NCBI RefSeq assembly: GCF_000006405.1
Contig: NW_003217015.1
Location: 399,139 to 463,138 of the forward strand
Reading direction: 5' to 3'
Length of the DNA: 64,000 nt
From: Perkinsus marinus ATCC 50983
Lineage: Eukaryota; Perkinsozoa; Perkinsida; Perkinsidae
Made by a program: the position numbers and the translations under genes. The notes beneath the pieces were generated by a model that saw nothing but the letters and a program-made list of their open reading frames with translations, was not told the DNA's origin and searched no databases. Each line of letters starts with the position of its first letter. The first letter of the stretch is position 1. This document shows, one piece after another, positions 33,352 to 44,490 of this stretch.

Positions 33352-33935
33352 CTACCTGATGTGGTCGAAGTCAGTGGACAGATCATATAGCTCCTCTATG
33401 GCGTAGACTTTTTTGATGAGGTCGTCTGAATCTCTGGGCAGCGTCCCACATAACGTCTTAGCATCGCGCACTGCGCGCAGGGAGAACGCTGACGATGAGA
33501 AAACCAGCGATTCGATAAACAGGTGGGAGTGGAGGTACTCTTGAATCTTCACCCTCCTTAATCAAGGAGCGCTTCCTCATAACCTTTCATATTGAGGGAG
33601 CGCTAGGGATTCCTACTTGTAAGGTACGCCTTGAGGAGAGCAGTTCCTGAGCTGTATGCCCAGTATCTAGAGCGAATGCCGGAATCTCACTCGCTGTTCC
33701 CGACTTGAGACTGCTACCAGCCCCAGGCTAGTAGTCCGACTGTGGCCCGACTGCCACACTCGCTGCAGCACTTTCCATTCATCCATCCTGGAACCATGCT
33801 TGGGTTGTCACAAATTTGGCACTGTCATTACACTGGAATACATATTTGATTTGGTCTGTCATTGACGTACGTCTCGTATGAGCAAGGCTTGGTTGTCTCC
33901 AACACAACGGTAGGTTACAACAGGAAACAGTAGTC
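33352..33935 (-). CDS. Possible degraded gene between protease and oxidoreductase, unit A
   Basis: Minus-strand stretches look coding but do not form a clean model: MTDQIKYVFQCNDSAKFVTT (~33,860), ALDTGHTAQELLSSRRTLQ (~33,660) and SLRAVRDAKTLCGTL with DSDDLIKKVYAIEELYDLS (~33,480-33,360). Unit B has the same stretches, but with an in-frame TAG and small indels. It could be a real gene with introns I cannot place, or a remnant. No family is recognised. Confidence 0.3.
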
Positions 33936-33945
33936 ATGATGAAGG

Positions 33946-35250
33946 CTATGTGAATCTAGTGGGATCGAAGGGACTCAAACTGAGGTGCTCAGATGTGCCA
34001 TGAACGATAAGCTCAGCCATTGCCTCTCCCGAAGCCAGGGACCAGAGAATACCCCAACAGTTATGGCCCGCCACAATGTATCTGCAGGAAGGGTTGCATA
34101 CATGCTAGCAACCGCCAAACTGGCACTCACAGGTTGTTGATGCCCTCACAGAGCCGGCCCATAGCTGGCAACGCATCCGGTAGTAGCGGCCTAAGGCAGG
34201 CCTGCTTGATATCGGGCTCTTTACCAGGATCGACTAGAGATGTCATGGCAGAGAGCGACTGACAACCGCGCCTCTACTACTCACATCTCACGACTTGAAC
34301 CCACCTTGTGGCCAGCAGCCACCCTTTTTGCCTCCGGCTGTACTCCACTCGGATCAATAGATCTGAGATCATCGGGTCGCAGCTGAGGGGATCCGCCCAG
34401 TCCACAGATGTAGATGTCACCATCCGGGCGAGGGTACACTTCAAGATGGCACCCGTTGGCGTCATTGGAGCTGATGATCCAGCGAAGTGCCTCTGAGACC
34501 CGCTGGTCATTACCAGAAAAGAGCGTGTGGGTCAGAAACTGCGGCCATTCCAGTCTCCTTGTACACCAGACTGCTACTCTTGATACCACTCATTGGCATC
34601 TCAACTCTCCCTCGTAGAGAAGGCCTCACAGATTTCCATGGTCACGACAACTGCAGCTGTTTCCTACCAAACCTCCGCCTCACAAGACCACGCTCCCATC
34701 GCTAGAACAACCTCTGAGCCATAGACGATGGAGCCGTCCTCCAATACTACACCAGTAACAGCCTGAGCAGTTGTGTCTCGATAAGCCAGAACGATTTCGG
34801 TTACTCACTTTGCCATCTTCCTCGATGACCACATCAACCACCTTAGCGGCAGTTCGGACCTCTAGTAAGCCCAGGTCGATCGCCTCTCTTATAAGGGACT
34901 TGTTGAGTTCCAAGGGCGTTATCTGGTCAGCCACATCTTGGCCGAGACACAGGAGCCGCCGACCTGCGCAGTCTCCGAGTCCATCAAACTTGACTTCGTT
35001 GTTCCTCTGTCGAGCCATGAACACTGTCCGTCGCCGCACCTCCTCTTCGTGCCGTGGATCTGACCCGAACTTGTGGTGCACAGTGAGATGCGCAAGGCCT
35101 GCTAGGTACTTCCGTCTGAGCTGTGGGGATAGCCCTGTAGGACTTCAAGCCGTGTTTATGGACATACTGCCGTATAAGGTCGAAGCCTCTATGATGCAGT
35201 TGTTGCGTGGGCCCAGAAGAACACCAACCTCTAGCCAGGAACCCACCTGG
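33946..35250 (-). pseudogene. FAD-dependent oxidoreductase, copy A, 5' truncated
   Basis: This is the downstream part of the oxidoreductase found complete at 39848-41349. GGFLARGWCSSGPTQQLHHR, ITPLELNKSLIREAIDLGLL, CHLEVYPRPDGDIYICGLGG and GHNCWGILWSLASGEAMAEL are all present, and the TAG stop at 33946-33948 is conserved. The FAD-binding exon with GGGI is absent. At about 35,250 the sequence jumps directly into the neighbouring membrane-protein gene, at a point matching 41168/42028 of unit B. Without the Rossmann FAD site, an active enzyme is unlikely. The remaining frames are otherwise well preserved, so the loss seems recent. Confidence 0.75.
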
Positions 35251-35465
35251 TCGCAGCAGAAGCTCGAGAGGTGTTCATACCCCCGCCGAGCTACTCTAAT
35301 AGTACGCTCCATCGCAGTGTGAACAGCAGCCCTCTGTCCGGTAGGGCCACGGGTGTATTGCGCCCAGTATCGATCCAACTCTGTACGGACATCACTCCTC
35401 ACCGGCGCCTGAGAGCTCACAACAGTCCGAACTAGCAGTATTGAATTCTCTCCTACAGCCACTTC
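35251..35465 (-). pseudogene. Fragment of multi-pass membrane protein gene, unit A
   Basis: The minus strand encodes VAVGENSILLVRTVVSSQ through RGYEHLSSFCCD, matching the N-terminal cytosolic part of the membrane-protein gene at 41451-42540. The deletion junction then throws it into an unrelated frame of the oxidoreductase (QVGSWLEVGVLLGPRNNC). All transmembrane exons are missing. Confidence 0.7.
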
Positions 35466-35815
35466 TTCCGGGTTGCCATGTAATCGAAGAAGATACTGAA
35501 CTCAACGGATTGAGAATTAGACTTGATTTGTTCTTATTATTTCTTAATCATAATCTATTTTCCTTTATACTGGAGACGTGACGTCTATGATCAGCAATCT
35601 AGTCAAGAAACCGTCGGCTCGATGAAACATGACATAACGAAATATCCACCAGCAGCAGCACACTTTTTTCAATAAAAGGTCGGAGAGTCACCTTAAACGA
35701 GCTGACTGACGATACAAGACAAAGAAGGTTCTTTCCATGAAAATGAGAAATAAAGGAGAGAGGACGAGATTCGCTGGCTCAATGATGATCGGAGTCCACA
35801 GGTCTCGGAAGGGAT

Positions 35816-37234
35816 TCAGCTGCTTCGAAAGGAGCGGCCACCCAATTTTTCAAGAGCCTTTTGGACAGCTTTGAGTGCATCTATCTCCCCGATATAATAG
35901 AAGTCGAACTTATTGGGTATAGCGGCCGTCCTAGATTCAAAAATAGTGTCGGTTATGTTCTGGCCAGTTAGACCTAGTGTAGCGAGCAGAGCCGCGACAC
36001 CGGCAACTGTGGGGGTCGACACGGATGTACCATCCCTAGCGGCGTACGATCCGTCAGGTATCGTCGAGTAGATACCAACACCTGGAGCTGCAATCTTCGT
36101 AATTGGCCCAGCGTTTGACCAGTCGACGAGAGAGATGGGCTTGGTAGGATCAGACGTACTGGCAGCCACACAAATCAAAGATGTGATGTTCTCCGCATAG
36201 GTGCATGGATAGAATGTCGCCTTCTCTAGGCTCATCCCGTCATTCCCAGCAGCAGCAACGGCGATATGTCCAGCAGCAGCGGCATTCTCAAAGGCGATTC
36301 GCGCGATTGGGCTCGGGGCGTATGCGCCATAAGAATGAGAGGACACTGTAGCTCCATTCTCGACGGCGAAGTTGAGGGCCCTAGCTTCGTCGCTCACCCA
36401 ACCACGTCCGGAAGCATTGAGGAACTTGAGTATCATCAGCTTCACATTGAGTACTGAGCCATCAATATTCGCCACCCCTGCAATACCAAGGCTATTGTTA
36501 GTTTGGGCAGCAGCATTCCCAGCACAGTGTGTACCGTGTTCAAAGTCATCAGTAACATCAGTGCTGTTCGTGATGAAATTGTAGCCGATGGAATTGTCTG
36601 ATGGATTCCTCCAGAACTGGTGAACCAGGTCCGGGTGGGTCATGTCAACCCCACTGTCGCTGATGGCCAGTACGATTTCCCTCAGCTTGCGCTTGGCTGA
36701 GCGAGCCGCTTGCCAGGCAGCTCCGATGCGGATAACCTCGAGGCTACGCTGGCAGGAGGAGCCGGGATCATTGGTGCCAAGAACGGGATTGCCGCCAGTA
36801 CAATTGGACGAGTTTTGTGCCCTAACAGGCCTGGGCAGCGGGTTTATGGTGACCACTGAGTCGGGCTCGCAATCAAAGTCAATCCCCAAAGTAACCTCAG
36901 CCTTCCTCAAGTAGCTCAAGATTTGACTGTGACCAACCGAGCATGCGGAGTCTACAATCTGGACCCCTACAGCGTTCAGGTCGTAGATCATACCATCTTG
37001 CGCGAAGCATCGTTCACACTCACGGTCTTCAGGAGTGAGTAAATACGACTCTCCGTTGAAGGCAGTCATGGTCTTCGCCATCATACTCGGTATAAGACGA
37101 ATGTCGAGGCGGGCTCCGCGATGGGATATCCTAACCAATGTGCGCTTAGGAGCACCTTCAACAAAGAGTAGGCCATTCACCAGAATCGTAGATAAGAATG
37201 TCCAGCGTACGAGCATGATACTATCAAGTGACAT
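35816..37234 (-). CDS. Secreted subtilisin-like serine protease, copy B
   Basis: This 472-aa intronless paralogue of copy A has the same signal peptide, propeptide and catalytic triad: ISDSGVDMTHPDL, FEHGTHCAGN and GTSVSTPTVAG. The frame remains open upstream to 37315, but the ATG at 37234 is the one shared with copy A. Substitutions relative to A include SDTG to SDSG, DDNEHG to DDFEHG and KSPVYPCSY to KATFYPCTY. Some of these flank active-site residues, so specificity may differ. Glycosylation motifs are conserved. Arrangement with the downstream FAD oxidoreductase gene is the same as in unit A. Confidence 0.93.
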   Translation of the reverse strand: MSLDSIMLVRWTFLSTILVNGLLFVEGAPKRTLVRISHRGARLDIRLIPSMMAKTMTAFNGESYLLTPEDRECERCFAQDGMIYDLNAVGVQIVDSACSVGHSQILSYLRKAEVTLGIDFDCEPDSVVTINPLPRPVRAQNSSNCTGGNPVLGTNDPGSSCQRSLEVIRIGAAWQAARSAKRKLREIVLAISDSGVDMTHPDLVHQFWRNPSDNSIGYNFITNSTDVTDDFEHGTHCAGNAAAQTNNSLGIAGVANIDGSVLNVKLMILKFLNASGRGWVSDEARALNFAVENGATVSSHSYGAYAPSPIARIAFENAAAAGHIAVAAAGNDGMSLEKATFYPCTYAENITSLICVAASTSDPTKPISLVDWSNAGPITKIAAPGVGIYSTIPDGSYAARDGTSVSTPTVAGVAALLATLGLTGQNITDTIFESRTAAIPNKFDFYYIGEIDALKAVQKALEKLGGRSFRSS

Positions 37235-37839
37235 TACTGAGATTCGAGACCGATTATGCGCGAGTGATGATAGGTCACGGTGAGCTGTCTCATCGAGATT
37301 CACCCAGCAAATCAAATATACTAAGGTCTGGTGGTTGAAGCACGATTTGAGGCAAATTACTCAAGGTAGCGACAGAACATCGAGTGACCGAATAGAGACC
37401 CAATGAAGTATGCTCATGTGTGGATTCGGCCACTTCCATACCAATCAAACTGTGAACCAAATAAAGAAGTGCACGCTCCTCTATAGGAGCTTCCCTCCGG
37501 GAGGAGCTTGGCTTCGGGAATCACTTCTGGACCATAAATGGTTCAGTTGCGGAATAGTTCATACATATATGCGTCGAAAACCACACTCCGTACTACACCG
37601 ATGAATGAAAGATCTAGTTTCATTGAAACCGTTCCGAGATCTGCTAAAATAGTCCAGATTTCTCTATCAATGTTCACGAGGTGTCAAAAACCCTGCGGGT
37701 ATGCAAGTCTAACGGAATGCAGTTCCTTGAGTGGTCGGCACGCATTTTCACGCACCACAATGTTGCTCGATCGGAGAGCACTCAGGTAAGATTTTTCATG
37801 TGGTGATATTCTCCGATTCGAGTGGCCGAGTTTAAACGG

Positions 37840-38810
37840 AGTTGAAGGTGGGGCCTTCCGAAAGCCTCACCTTCAAGTCCGCTTGATCGAAAGCCGATCA
37901 AGTGATTGATCGGAGGCCGCTTTCGATCAATAATTGTTGCCTAGCTGTTGTAGCCCAGTCGCTGGGCCCCAGCGCATCGAAGCGCAAGCTTGATATCAAT
38001 CTCGCGCTACGAGACTTGCGCTTCTAACAGTGGAACCACCAGGTGCTTGATTAGAGTTAAACAGGCATCATTCGAGCGGCACCAAGTTGAAGAGACCCGT
38101 TTACGATTTCCTCCATCCAAGAGACGGAGTTGTGGATCATCGTGGGGTATCTAAAAGAAGTAGAAGATGATTGCATCGTTCTCTTCATTGTGCGCGATCC
38201 TACATACTGCATAGCTAAGCACCTATCCTCCCGAATATATTAGACTAGAGACTTTGATCACACTCTACAAGTTGCATTTCACAATCAATTTTATAGTTGC
38301 GGAGCGAGCGATGCGAGCGGAGCCCATGTTACTGCGCACGAGCACTCGTGTGCGTGCGTCCGTCCGTGCCTGAGCAAAGATTCCGAGCCGACTAGGGCGA
38401 TTCAGAAGATAAACAGGGCACCACTCTGTCCCCCGTTGACTGCTCACCGGCGTGGAAATATTCGAAAGTGTCGTAAATACATCAATGCCCGTTCGTGAGT
38501 AACAACAACAGTATCATTGAGATTGTTCAGATTACCTCAATAGGACTTGGTTATTTTGTTCTTCTTCTGGTTTTCCAGAGCTTCTCAGATATTTATCGAG
38601 TCAGTAGAGACACGGTTTATCTATAAGGGATCAATAAGGTGTATCATCCACCTTATTGATCCCTACGCGTAGAGCTCAAACAGCCTGAACATCAAGCTGA
38701 GCAAGCGATCAAGTGACAATCGGTCGCGATTATTCGATTATATCCATTCGTGATTTGATTAACTAAAAAACGAACGGGAACTCCTATACAAGTTGTATAC
38801 GAGCTCCCAC
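37840..38810. repeat. Hairpin-rich spacer, unit B
   Basis: This is the counterpart of 31915-32880 with the same series of inverted repeats. Here the ATAAGG/CCTTAT pairing in the 18-bp stem (~38,630-38,665) is perfect, where unit A has an A-C mismatch. A mismatch appears near the loop instead. A GGCGGTCCGCC block present in unit A near 32,915 is missing. Confidence 0.6.
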
Positions 38811-39249
38811 TCGTTTCTCTATTCTCACCGCCGGAGTGTATGATTGTCTTATAGAACGGCCTTGGATTACGAGACTTGTCTTGAATCTAAACGAGCCTCG
38901 GAATCTGAGGCGAGTCCTTCAGATAGGTTCATCTCAACTTTAGATTGACTGGCTTTACAAAATGCGACGCCATCGTGCATCCAGGACCAGGTTGAAGAAG
39001 GATCTCTACCTTGGCATCTGTCGGACCTGGGCCGAGAAGCACCGATCGGGATGAGAGGTTCCGAGGCTGGCAGCCTTGACTCACGGTGCACAATCATCCA
39101 TCTCGCCGACCGATAGGAGCTCCGTGATAGCTCCACCCATTTTGATGCCGCGGCGGTTATGAAGGTCTCAACAACGCTGAATGCCCAGCAGCTTCCGCAC
39201 GTTGACTAGTCTTTGCAGATCAAGGTAGCATTTTCTGGCACATTCGTCA

Positions 39250-39839
39250 GCTGGCTACCTGATGTGGTCGAAGTCAGCGGACAGATCATATAGCTCCTCT
39301 ATGGCGTAGACTTCTTTGATGAGGTCGTCTGAATCGCTGCACAGCGTCCCACATAACGTCTTAGCATCGCGCGCTGCGCGCAGGAAGAACGCTGACGATG
39401 AGAAGACCAGCTATTCGATAAACAGGTGGGAGTGGAGGTACTCTTGAGTCTTCACCTTCCTTAATCAAGGAGCGCTTCCTCATAACTCTTCATATTGAGG
39501 GAGCGCTAGGGATTCCTACTTGTAAGGTACGCCTTGAGGAGAGCAGTTCCTAAGCTGTAGGCCCAGTATCTAGAGCGAATGCCGGAATCTCACTCGCTGT
39601 TCCCGACTTGAGACTGCTACCAGTCCCGGGCGAGTAGTCCGACTGTGGCCCGACTGCCACACTCGCTGCAGCACGTTCCATTCATCCATCTTGGAACATG
39701 CTCGGGTTGTCACAAATTTGGCACTGTCATTACACTGAAATACATATTTGATTTGGTCTGTCATTGACGTACGTCGCGTATGAGCAAGGCTTGGTTGTCT
39801 CCAACACAACGGTAGGTTACAACAGGAAACAGGAGTCAT
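39250..39839 (-). pseudogene. Degraded gene, unit B counterpart of 33352-33935
   Basis: The same stretches occur as in unit A (SMTDQIKYVFQCNDSAKFVTT, DSDDLIKEVYAIEELYDLSA). An in-frame TAG follows LHSHLFIE, and small indels shift the frame near 39,690. Selection on a protein does not look strong. Function is unknown. Confidence 0.3.
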
Positions 39840-39847
39840 GACGAAGG

Positions 39848-41349
39848 CTATGTGAATCTAGTGGGATCGAAGGGACTTAAACTGAGGTGCTCAGATGTGC
39901 CATGAGCGATAAGCTCAGCCATTGCCTCTCCCGAAGCCAGGGACCAGAGAATGCCCCAACAGTTATGGCCCGCCACGATGTATCTGCATGAAAGGTTGCA
40001 TACACGCAAGCAACCGCCAAACTGGCACTCACAGGTTGTTGATGCCCTCACAGAGCCGGCCCATAGCTGGTAACGCATCCGGTAGTAGCGGCCTCAGGCA
40101 GGCCTGCTTGATATCGGGCTCTTTACCAGGATCGACTAGAGATGTCATGGCAGAGAGCGACTGACAACCGCGCCTCCACTACTCATATCTGACGACTTGA
40201 ACCCACCTTGTGGCCAGCAGCCACCCTTTTTGCCTCCGGCTGTACTCCACTCGGGTCAATAGATCTGAGATCATCAGGTCGCAGCTGAGGGGATCCGCCC
40301 AGTCCACAGACGTAGATGTCACCATCCGGTCGAGGGTACACTTCAAGATGGCACCCGTTGGCGTCATCGGAGCTGATGATCCAGTGAGGTGCCTCCGAGA
40401 CCTGCGGGTCATTACCAGAAAAGAGCGTGCGGGTCAGGAACTGCGGCCATTCCAGTCTCCTTGTACACCAGACTGCTACTCTTGATACCACTCATTGGCA
40501 TCTCAACTCTCCCTCGTAGAGAAGGCCTCACAGATTTCCATGGTCACGACAACTACAGCTGTTTCCTACCAAACCTCCACCTCACAAGACCACGCTCCCA
40601 TCGCTAGAACAACCTCTGAGCCATAGACGATGGAGCCGTCCTCCAATACTACACCAGTAACAGCCTGAGCAGTTGAGTCTCGATAAGCCAGAACGATTTC
40701 GGTTACTCACTTTGCCATCTTCCTCGATGACCACATCAACCACCTTAGCGTCAGTTCGGACCTCTAGTGAGCCCAAGTCGATCGCCTCTCTTATAAGAGA
40801 CTTGGTGAGTTCCAAGGGCGTTATCTGGTCAGCCACATCTTGGCAGAGACACAGGAGCCTCCGACCTGCGCGGTCTCCGAGTCCATCAAACTTGACTTCG
40901 TTGTTCCTCTGTCGAGCCATGAACACTGGCCGTCACCACGTCTCCTCTTGTTGCCGTGGATCTGACTCGAGCGTCTGGTGCACTCGAGCGTCGAGCACTC
41001 GGTGCGTCGAGGCCTGCTAGAGCTACTTCCGTCTGAGCTGTGGGGATAGCCCTGTAGGACTTCAAGCCGTGTTTATGGACATACTGCCGTATAAGGTCGA
41101 AGCCTCTATGATGCAGTTGTTGCGTGGGCCCAGAAGAACACCAACCTCTAGCCAGGAACCCACCTGGTATGAAAAAGATGATGGTGCTCATAGTAGCTGG
41201 TAGTCCCGCTGTCGCATCTCACCTGCCTTGCCGCTGGCAGAGCATCCCACGGTCTCTCGTTCTAATATGATGATGGACTTGCCGAGTTTAGCAAGGTAGT
41301 AGGCTGTTGATGCCGCCATGATGCCGCCACCAACGATCAACACCGGCAT
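39848..41349 (-). CDS. FAD-dependent oxidoreductase, DAO superfamily, copy B (multi-exon)
   Basis: The protein starts MPVLIVGGGIMAASTAYYLA, a Rossmann FAD-binding GxGxxA/G motif, followed by ILERETVGCSASGKAG. Later exons encode GGFLARGWCSSGPTQQLHHR, ITPLELTKSLIREAIDLGSL, a segment ending VVLAMGAWS, CHLEVYPRPDGDIYVCGLGG, and the C-terminal cap GHNCWGILWSLASGEAMAEL with SPFDPTRFT and TAG. This order fits the D-amino-acid/glycine oxidase superfamily, closest in flavour to fungal TDA3-type proteins with their EVYPRPDG-x-VYxCG motif. Substrate is unknown. The start lies about 100 bp downstream of the stop of the membrane-protein gene on the same strand. Internal exon limits are approximate. Confidence 0.75.
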
Positions 41350-41450
41350 TACACAGAGAGAAAAATCCCACCTACGCAAGAGTGATGATTGACCGGACGA
41401 AGTAAGGCGGAAATGAGAGAAACGCGTGAGGCCTCGGTGTATGTATGGTA

Positions 41451-42540
41451 TCACTGCCGAAACTGAAGCCTTCTGTTTAAGTAGCGCAGGAGGAGGAATG
41501 GCCCCAAGAATAGTAGTAGATGGACGAAAAAGTCGTATCTAGGAAAGAGACACGATGACCGTAACGGTTATGACGAGTGTCACTACCCAGAAGCCATAGG
41601 GTTGTCGCCGAAGAGGACAAACGGACCGAGCATGACGAAGCTACTAGGAGTATAACCTATCCAGCAAGGTGGTGACCATTGAGTGATGGGAAAACCTACT
41701 CATTCGAGTTGGAGATGGTGTGGTACGAGAGCCCGTAGGCCGGTGGGCTGTTGGTGACGAGTACGGTCGTTGGTATGCAGAAGAGGATGAATAGAAAAGC
41801 AATGGGTGACCAACGGCTAGTCGTAGTAGGAGTGTTAATAGTACCTACACACGCCTCCGTCTTACGAGCACTTGACAGAATACGAGGAAATGAAGAGAAG
41901 ACAATTCTTGGGTCGACCAACACTACCGCTGTCCATGCCCAGCATATCCAGATCCAATAGTCAGGACTGATGAATCGCTGCATAAAGCTAGCAGGTATTA
42001 TCCGCGCAACCGCTCGAGGGTAAGTTTCGCAGCAGAAGCTCGAGAGGTGTTCATACCCCTGCCGAGCTACTCGAATGGTACGCTCCATCGCAGTGTGAGC
42101 AGCAGCCCTCTGTGCAGTAGGGCCACCGGTGTATTGCGCCGAGTATCGATCCAACTCTGTGCGGACATCACTCCTCACCGAATCCTGAGAGCTCACAACA
42201 GTCCGAACTAGCAGTAGTGAATTCTCTCCTACAGCCACTTCCAGTTGAGCTGTCAGCCATACTAGTATATGATGTGTAGCTAATCGTGGTGTCCAGTCAC
42301 TCCTCTGTCGCTCTGCACGATGTAGTAGTCGTACAATCTGACTGTCCCAGCTATACTCTCCTACCCCCTCCCCCCCGTCTGTGCCCTACCTTCCTTATCT
42401 GGCTATTGTATGCCCCCGAGCCCCTCTGCCAATACCGCAGAGACCTCATAGACTGAAGGGCCTCATCGCGGCACTCTTCTGCCAGCTCCTCGTTAGTGGA
42501 TGGATTCACAGTGGGCGTTGAAATACTGATGAGCAATTCT
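41451..42540 (-). CDS. Multi-pass membrane protein, unidentified (multi-exon)
   Basis: Exons read in order: NPSTNEELAEECRDEALQSM (~42,500), SWDSQIVRLLHRAERQRSDW through THHILVWLTAQLEVAVGENS (~42,360-42,200), and RTELDRYSAQYTGGPTAQRA. Hydrophobic segments follow: YWIWICWAWTAVVLVD, SPIAFLFILFCIPTTVLVTN, YTPSSFVMLGPFVLFGDNP and DFFVHLLLFLGPFLLLRYL. The C-terminal RRLQFRQ is followed by TGA at 41451-41453. The N-terminal ~150 residues look helical and cytosolic, with three or four membrane passes behind. I do not recognise the family. A start upstream of 42,540 is likely. A fragment of this gene survives in unit A. Confidence 0.5.
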
Positions 42541-43131
42541 TATAATACCACTCCTCTCTGAATTCACATGCTACCTTTCTGCATTATCCGATACCATCGA
42601 ATGATTAGTCATCAATTGGACCTCACTGAAGTGTCTCACCGCATCGCGAAGATTCCCAAAGATACTTCACAACTCAACATAATGAACGCGAGTTCAACAG
42701 ACACTAACGTCTTCCAGAGCAAGTTTGGCAGCGGCTTTCAGCATCGCCTGGCAGCACCCGACTACATAGTAGGTGATGAAGGGAAAAGTGACAACCACAT
42801 CCTCATCATCATCACCGTAGCAGCAAGGATGACCAAGGGAACTGTTACCACACGTTCTTCACATCATAGTAGTATGAGGAAGGAACAAGTAGTGATAAGG
42901 TAAATGATAGATCACCAACCTCACACGTAGAGGCAACCATGATGCAGAGGCCATATGGTAAAGCGATAACAGTAGGGGTATTTCAGGATCCGTTACGGTG
43001 CTGTGAACAACACAGTAGGAGTCAACAGTATTGTAGGGCCTAAGGCCTTGACGAAGTTGACAACTACCGATACACAGCCGTAGAGAGGGAAAACAGTTAC
43101 AGGAAGAAAAAAGGTCGATGCTATTTCGAGT

Positions 43132-43317
43132 TCAGTAGCGCAGCAAGAATGATGATAGTAGCATTGCGATGATGACTACGATTAGTACTAGGGTAAAAGA
43201 GGCGTACCGGCTTTCCAACCACTCAACCGCCCCACACCACCACCGCCACGACAACGATGATAGATTAGGAGTAGGTTGATTGCTGTTATGATAACAATGT
43301 GGTTTAGAAAAACTCAA
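43132..43317 (-). CDS. Possible tail-anchored small protein or C-terminal exon
   Basis: A minus-strand frame ends AVEWLESRYASFTLVLIVVI followed by IAMLLSSFLLRY and TGA, a good C-terminal membrane anchor. It begins within the last codons of the Bfr1-like gene (43314), so either the two overlap or this lies in its 3' UTR. From 42,541 to 43,131 nothing else is supported. Confidence 0.25.
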   Translation of the reverse strand: MSFSKPHCYHNSNQPTPNLSSLSWRWWCGAVEWLESRYASFTLVLIVVIIAMLLSSFLLRY

Positions 43318-44490
43318 GCAGTAACCTCAGTGGTCTCAGCTTGCTTAGCAGTCTCATCAGCTTGCTCAGCGGCAGCCTTAGCAGCAGCCTCACGAGCCTC
43401 ACGACGCTTCTGACGGTTCTCGTATTCGACCTTCTGGAGATCCTTGTACTCGCCAAGCCTCTTGTTGAGGTCCTCGAGGCACTTAGGAACATCGTCCCTG
43501 TTCTTAGGAGCATCAACCTTCATATCAGAGAAGAGCTGCAGGGTATCAAGACCGTGCTTGAAAGCAGCCTGGCTGGCGCCCTGCTTGTTGTGCTTGCCCT
43601 TCTTCTTCTGAGCAGTAGGGGCGAAGTAGTAGTTCTGGACCCTGTCCTTCTTCTGAACAAGGGCCTTAGTGCCGTCAATGCTAGGGATATCAGCCTTGGC
43701 AGCAGCCTCTTCCTTCTTCTCCTCAGGAGCCAAAGTCTTGCAGTACTTGATGGCGTTCTCGACCAATTCGATTTCGGCAAGATAACGAACCTCCNNNNNN
43801 NNNNNNNNNNNNNNNNNNNNNNNNNNNNNNNNNNNNNNNNNNNNNNNNNNNNNNNNNNNNNNNNNNNNNNNNNNNNNNNNNNNNNNNNNNNNNNCGAACT
43901 TACAGTTCCTTCTCCTTCTTGAGGTCCAAGGATTCAGTATGCATCCTGTACTCGATCTCAGCGATCTTGTCATCGATTTGGTCCTCAGTAGAGAAGCCCA
44001 ACTTCTTCTGCATGCTACTCAATTCAGCACGCAGTTGACGTCCCTAATAAGAGTGTAATGATGAGCAAACGCAGAGTAGCGACGAGTTGTGGTTACCTCA
44101 GTCTGTTTGGAATGGATACCATCCTGAGTCTTGCTCCTCTTAGTCTCCAAGTCGGACACGAGCTTCTGCTGCTCGTCCATCTGCTGTTTCAGCAGATCGC
44201 GCTTGCGGAGGAACTCATCTTTACCCTCGGACTTGCCGTGGATTTTCTCGTTGAGATCGTGAACCTAAACCGCCATAACAAACCGCCACATACAGTAGTT
44301 ATGACTTCCTTACCTTAGCTTGAAGGCCCTTGATCTCCTCGCTAAGCTTGTCGATCTTCTTCTCATAGTAAGCACGATCGACTGGCTGGGGCCTGGTATG
44401 GGCAGCAGCAGCGTTAGCAGTAGCCTTAGCATCGGAGTGGCTCTCCTTGGAAGCGGCAGCGTCAGTGGTGGCGTTCTTAGCGTTCGACAT
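43314..44490 (-). CDS. Bfr1/nuclear-segregation-like coiled-coil protein (multi-exon, gap inside)
   Basis: Bfr1-type proteins associate with polysomes and mRNPs at the ER. Exon 1 (44490-44314) begins MSNAKNATTDAAASKESHSD and contains YYEKKIDKLSEEIKGLQAK. Exon 2 (44264-44097) gives VHDLNEKIHGKSEGKDEFLR and KRDLLKQQMDEQQKLVSDLE. Exon 3 (44043-43904) has QLRAELSSMQKKLGFSTEDQ and IDDKIAEIEYRMHTESLDLK. The long C-terminal exon (from the gap to 43314) includes YLAEIELVENAIKYCKTLAP and KHNKQGASQAAFKHGLDTLQ, and ends in TGA. Segments IDDKIAEIEYRMHTESLDLKKEK and the extended coiled coil match the Bfr1 pattern. All three visible introns are phase-consistent GT-AG. Part of the coding sequence, including one intron end, is hidden by the assembly gap. 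Confidence 0.7.
43795..43894. other. Assembly gap, 100 N
   Basis: Exactly 100 undetermined bases interrupt the Bfr1-like gene between its third and fourth visible exons. The round number suggests a placeholder of unknown true length. Confidence 0.99.

Larger units (their letters stand above)
29540..35465. repeat. Tandem duplication, unit A (with internal deletion)
   Basis: The sequence from CATGTAATCGAAGAAG at 29540 to CTACAGCCACTTC at about 35465 recurs in the same orientation at 35477-42241. Identity is high throughout, including spacer DNA. Unit A lacks the stretch equivalent to 41169-42027 of unit B. Only about 11 bp separates the two units. Contents: subtilisin A, hairpin-rich spacer, doubtful gene, truncated oxidoreductase, membrane-protein fragment. 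Confidence 0.92.
35477..42241. repeat. Tandem duplication, unit B (complete)
   Basis: This second, direct copy of the segment begins at 29540. It is longer because it retains about 859 bp deleted from unit A. It carries intact subtilisin B, the hairpin spacer (37,840-38,810), the doubtful gene, the full FAD oxidoreductase and most of the membrane-protein gene, which continues past its right edge. The last fact suggests that unit B is the ancestral locus and unit A the derived copy. Confidence 0.9.

Noticed and set aside
43795-43894. A run of X residues in the reading frame, as if a real protein segment.
   Set aside because: It is the translation of 100 N placeholder bases.
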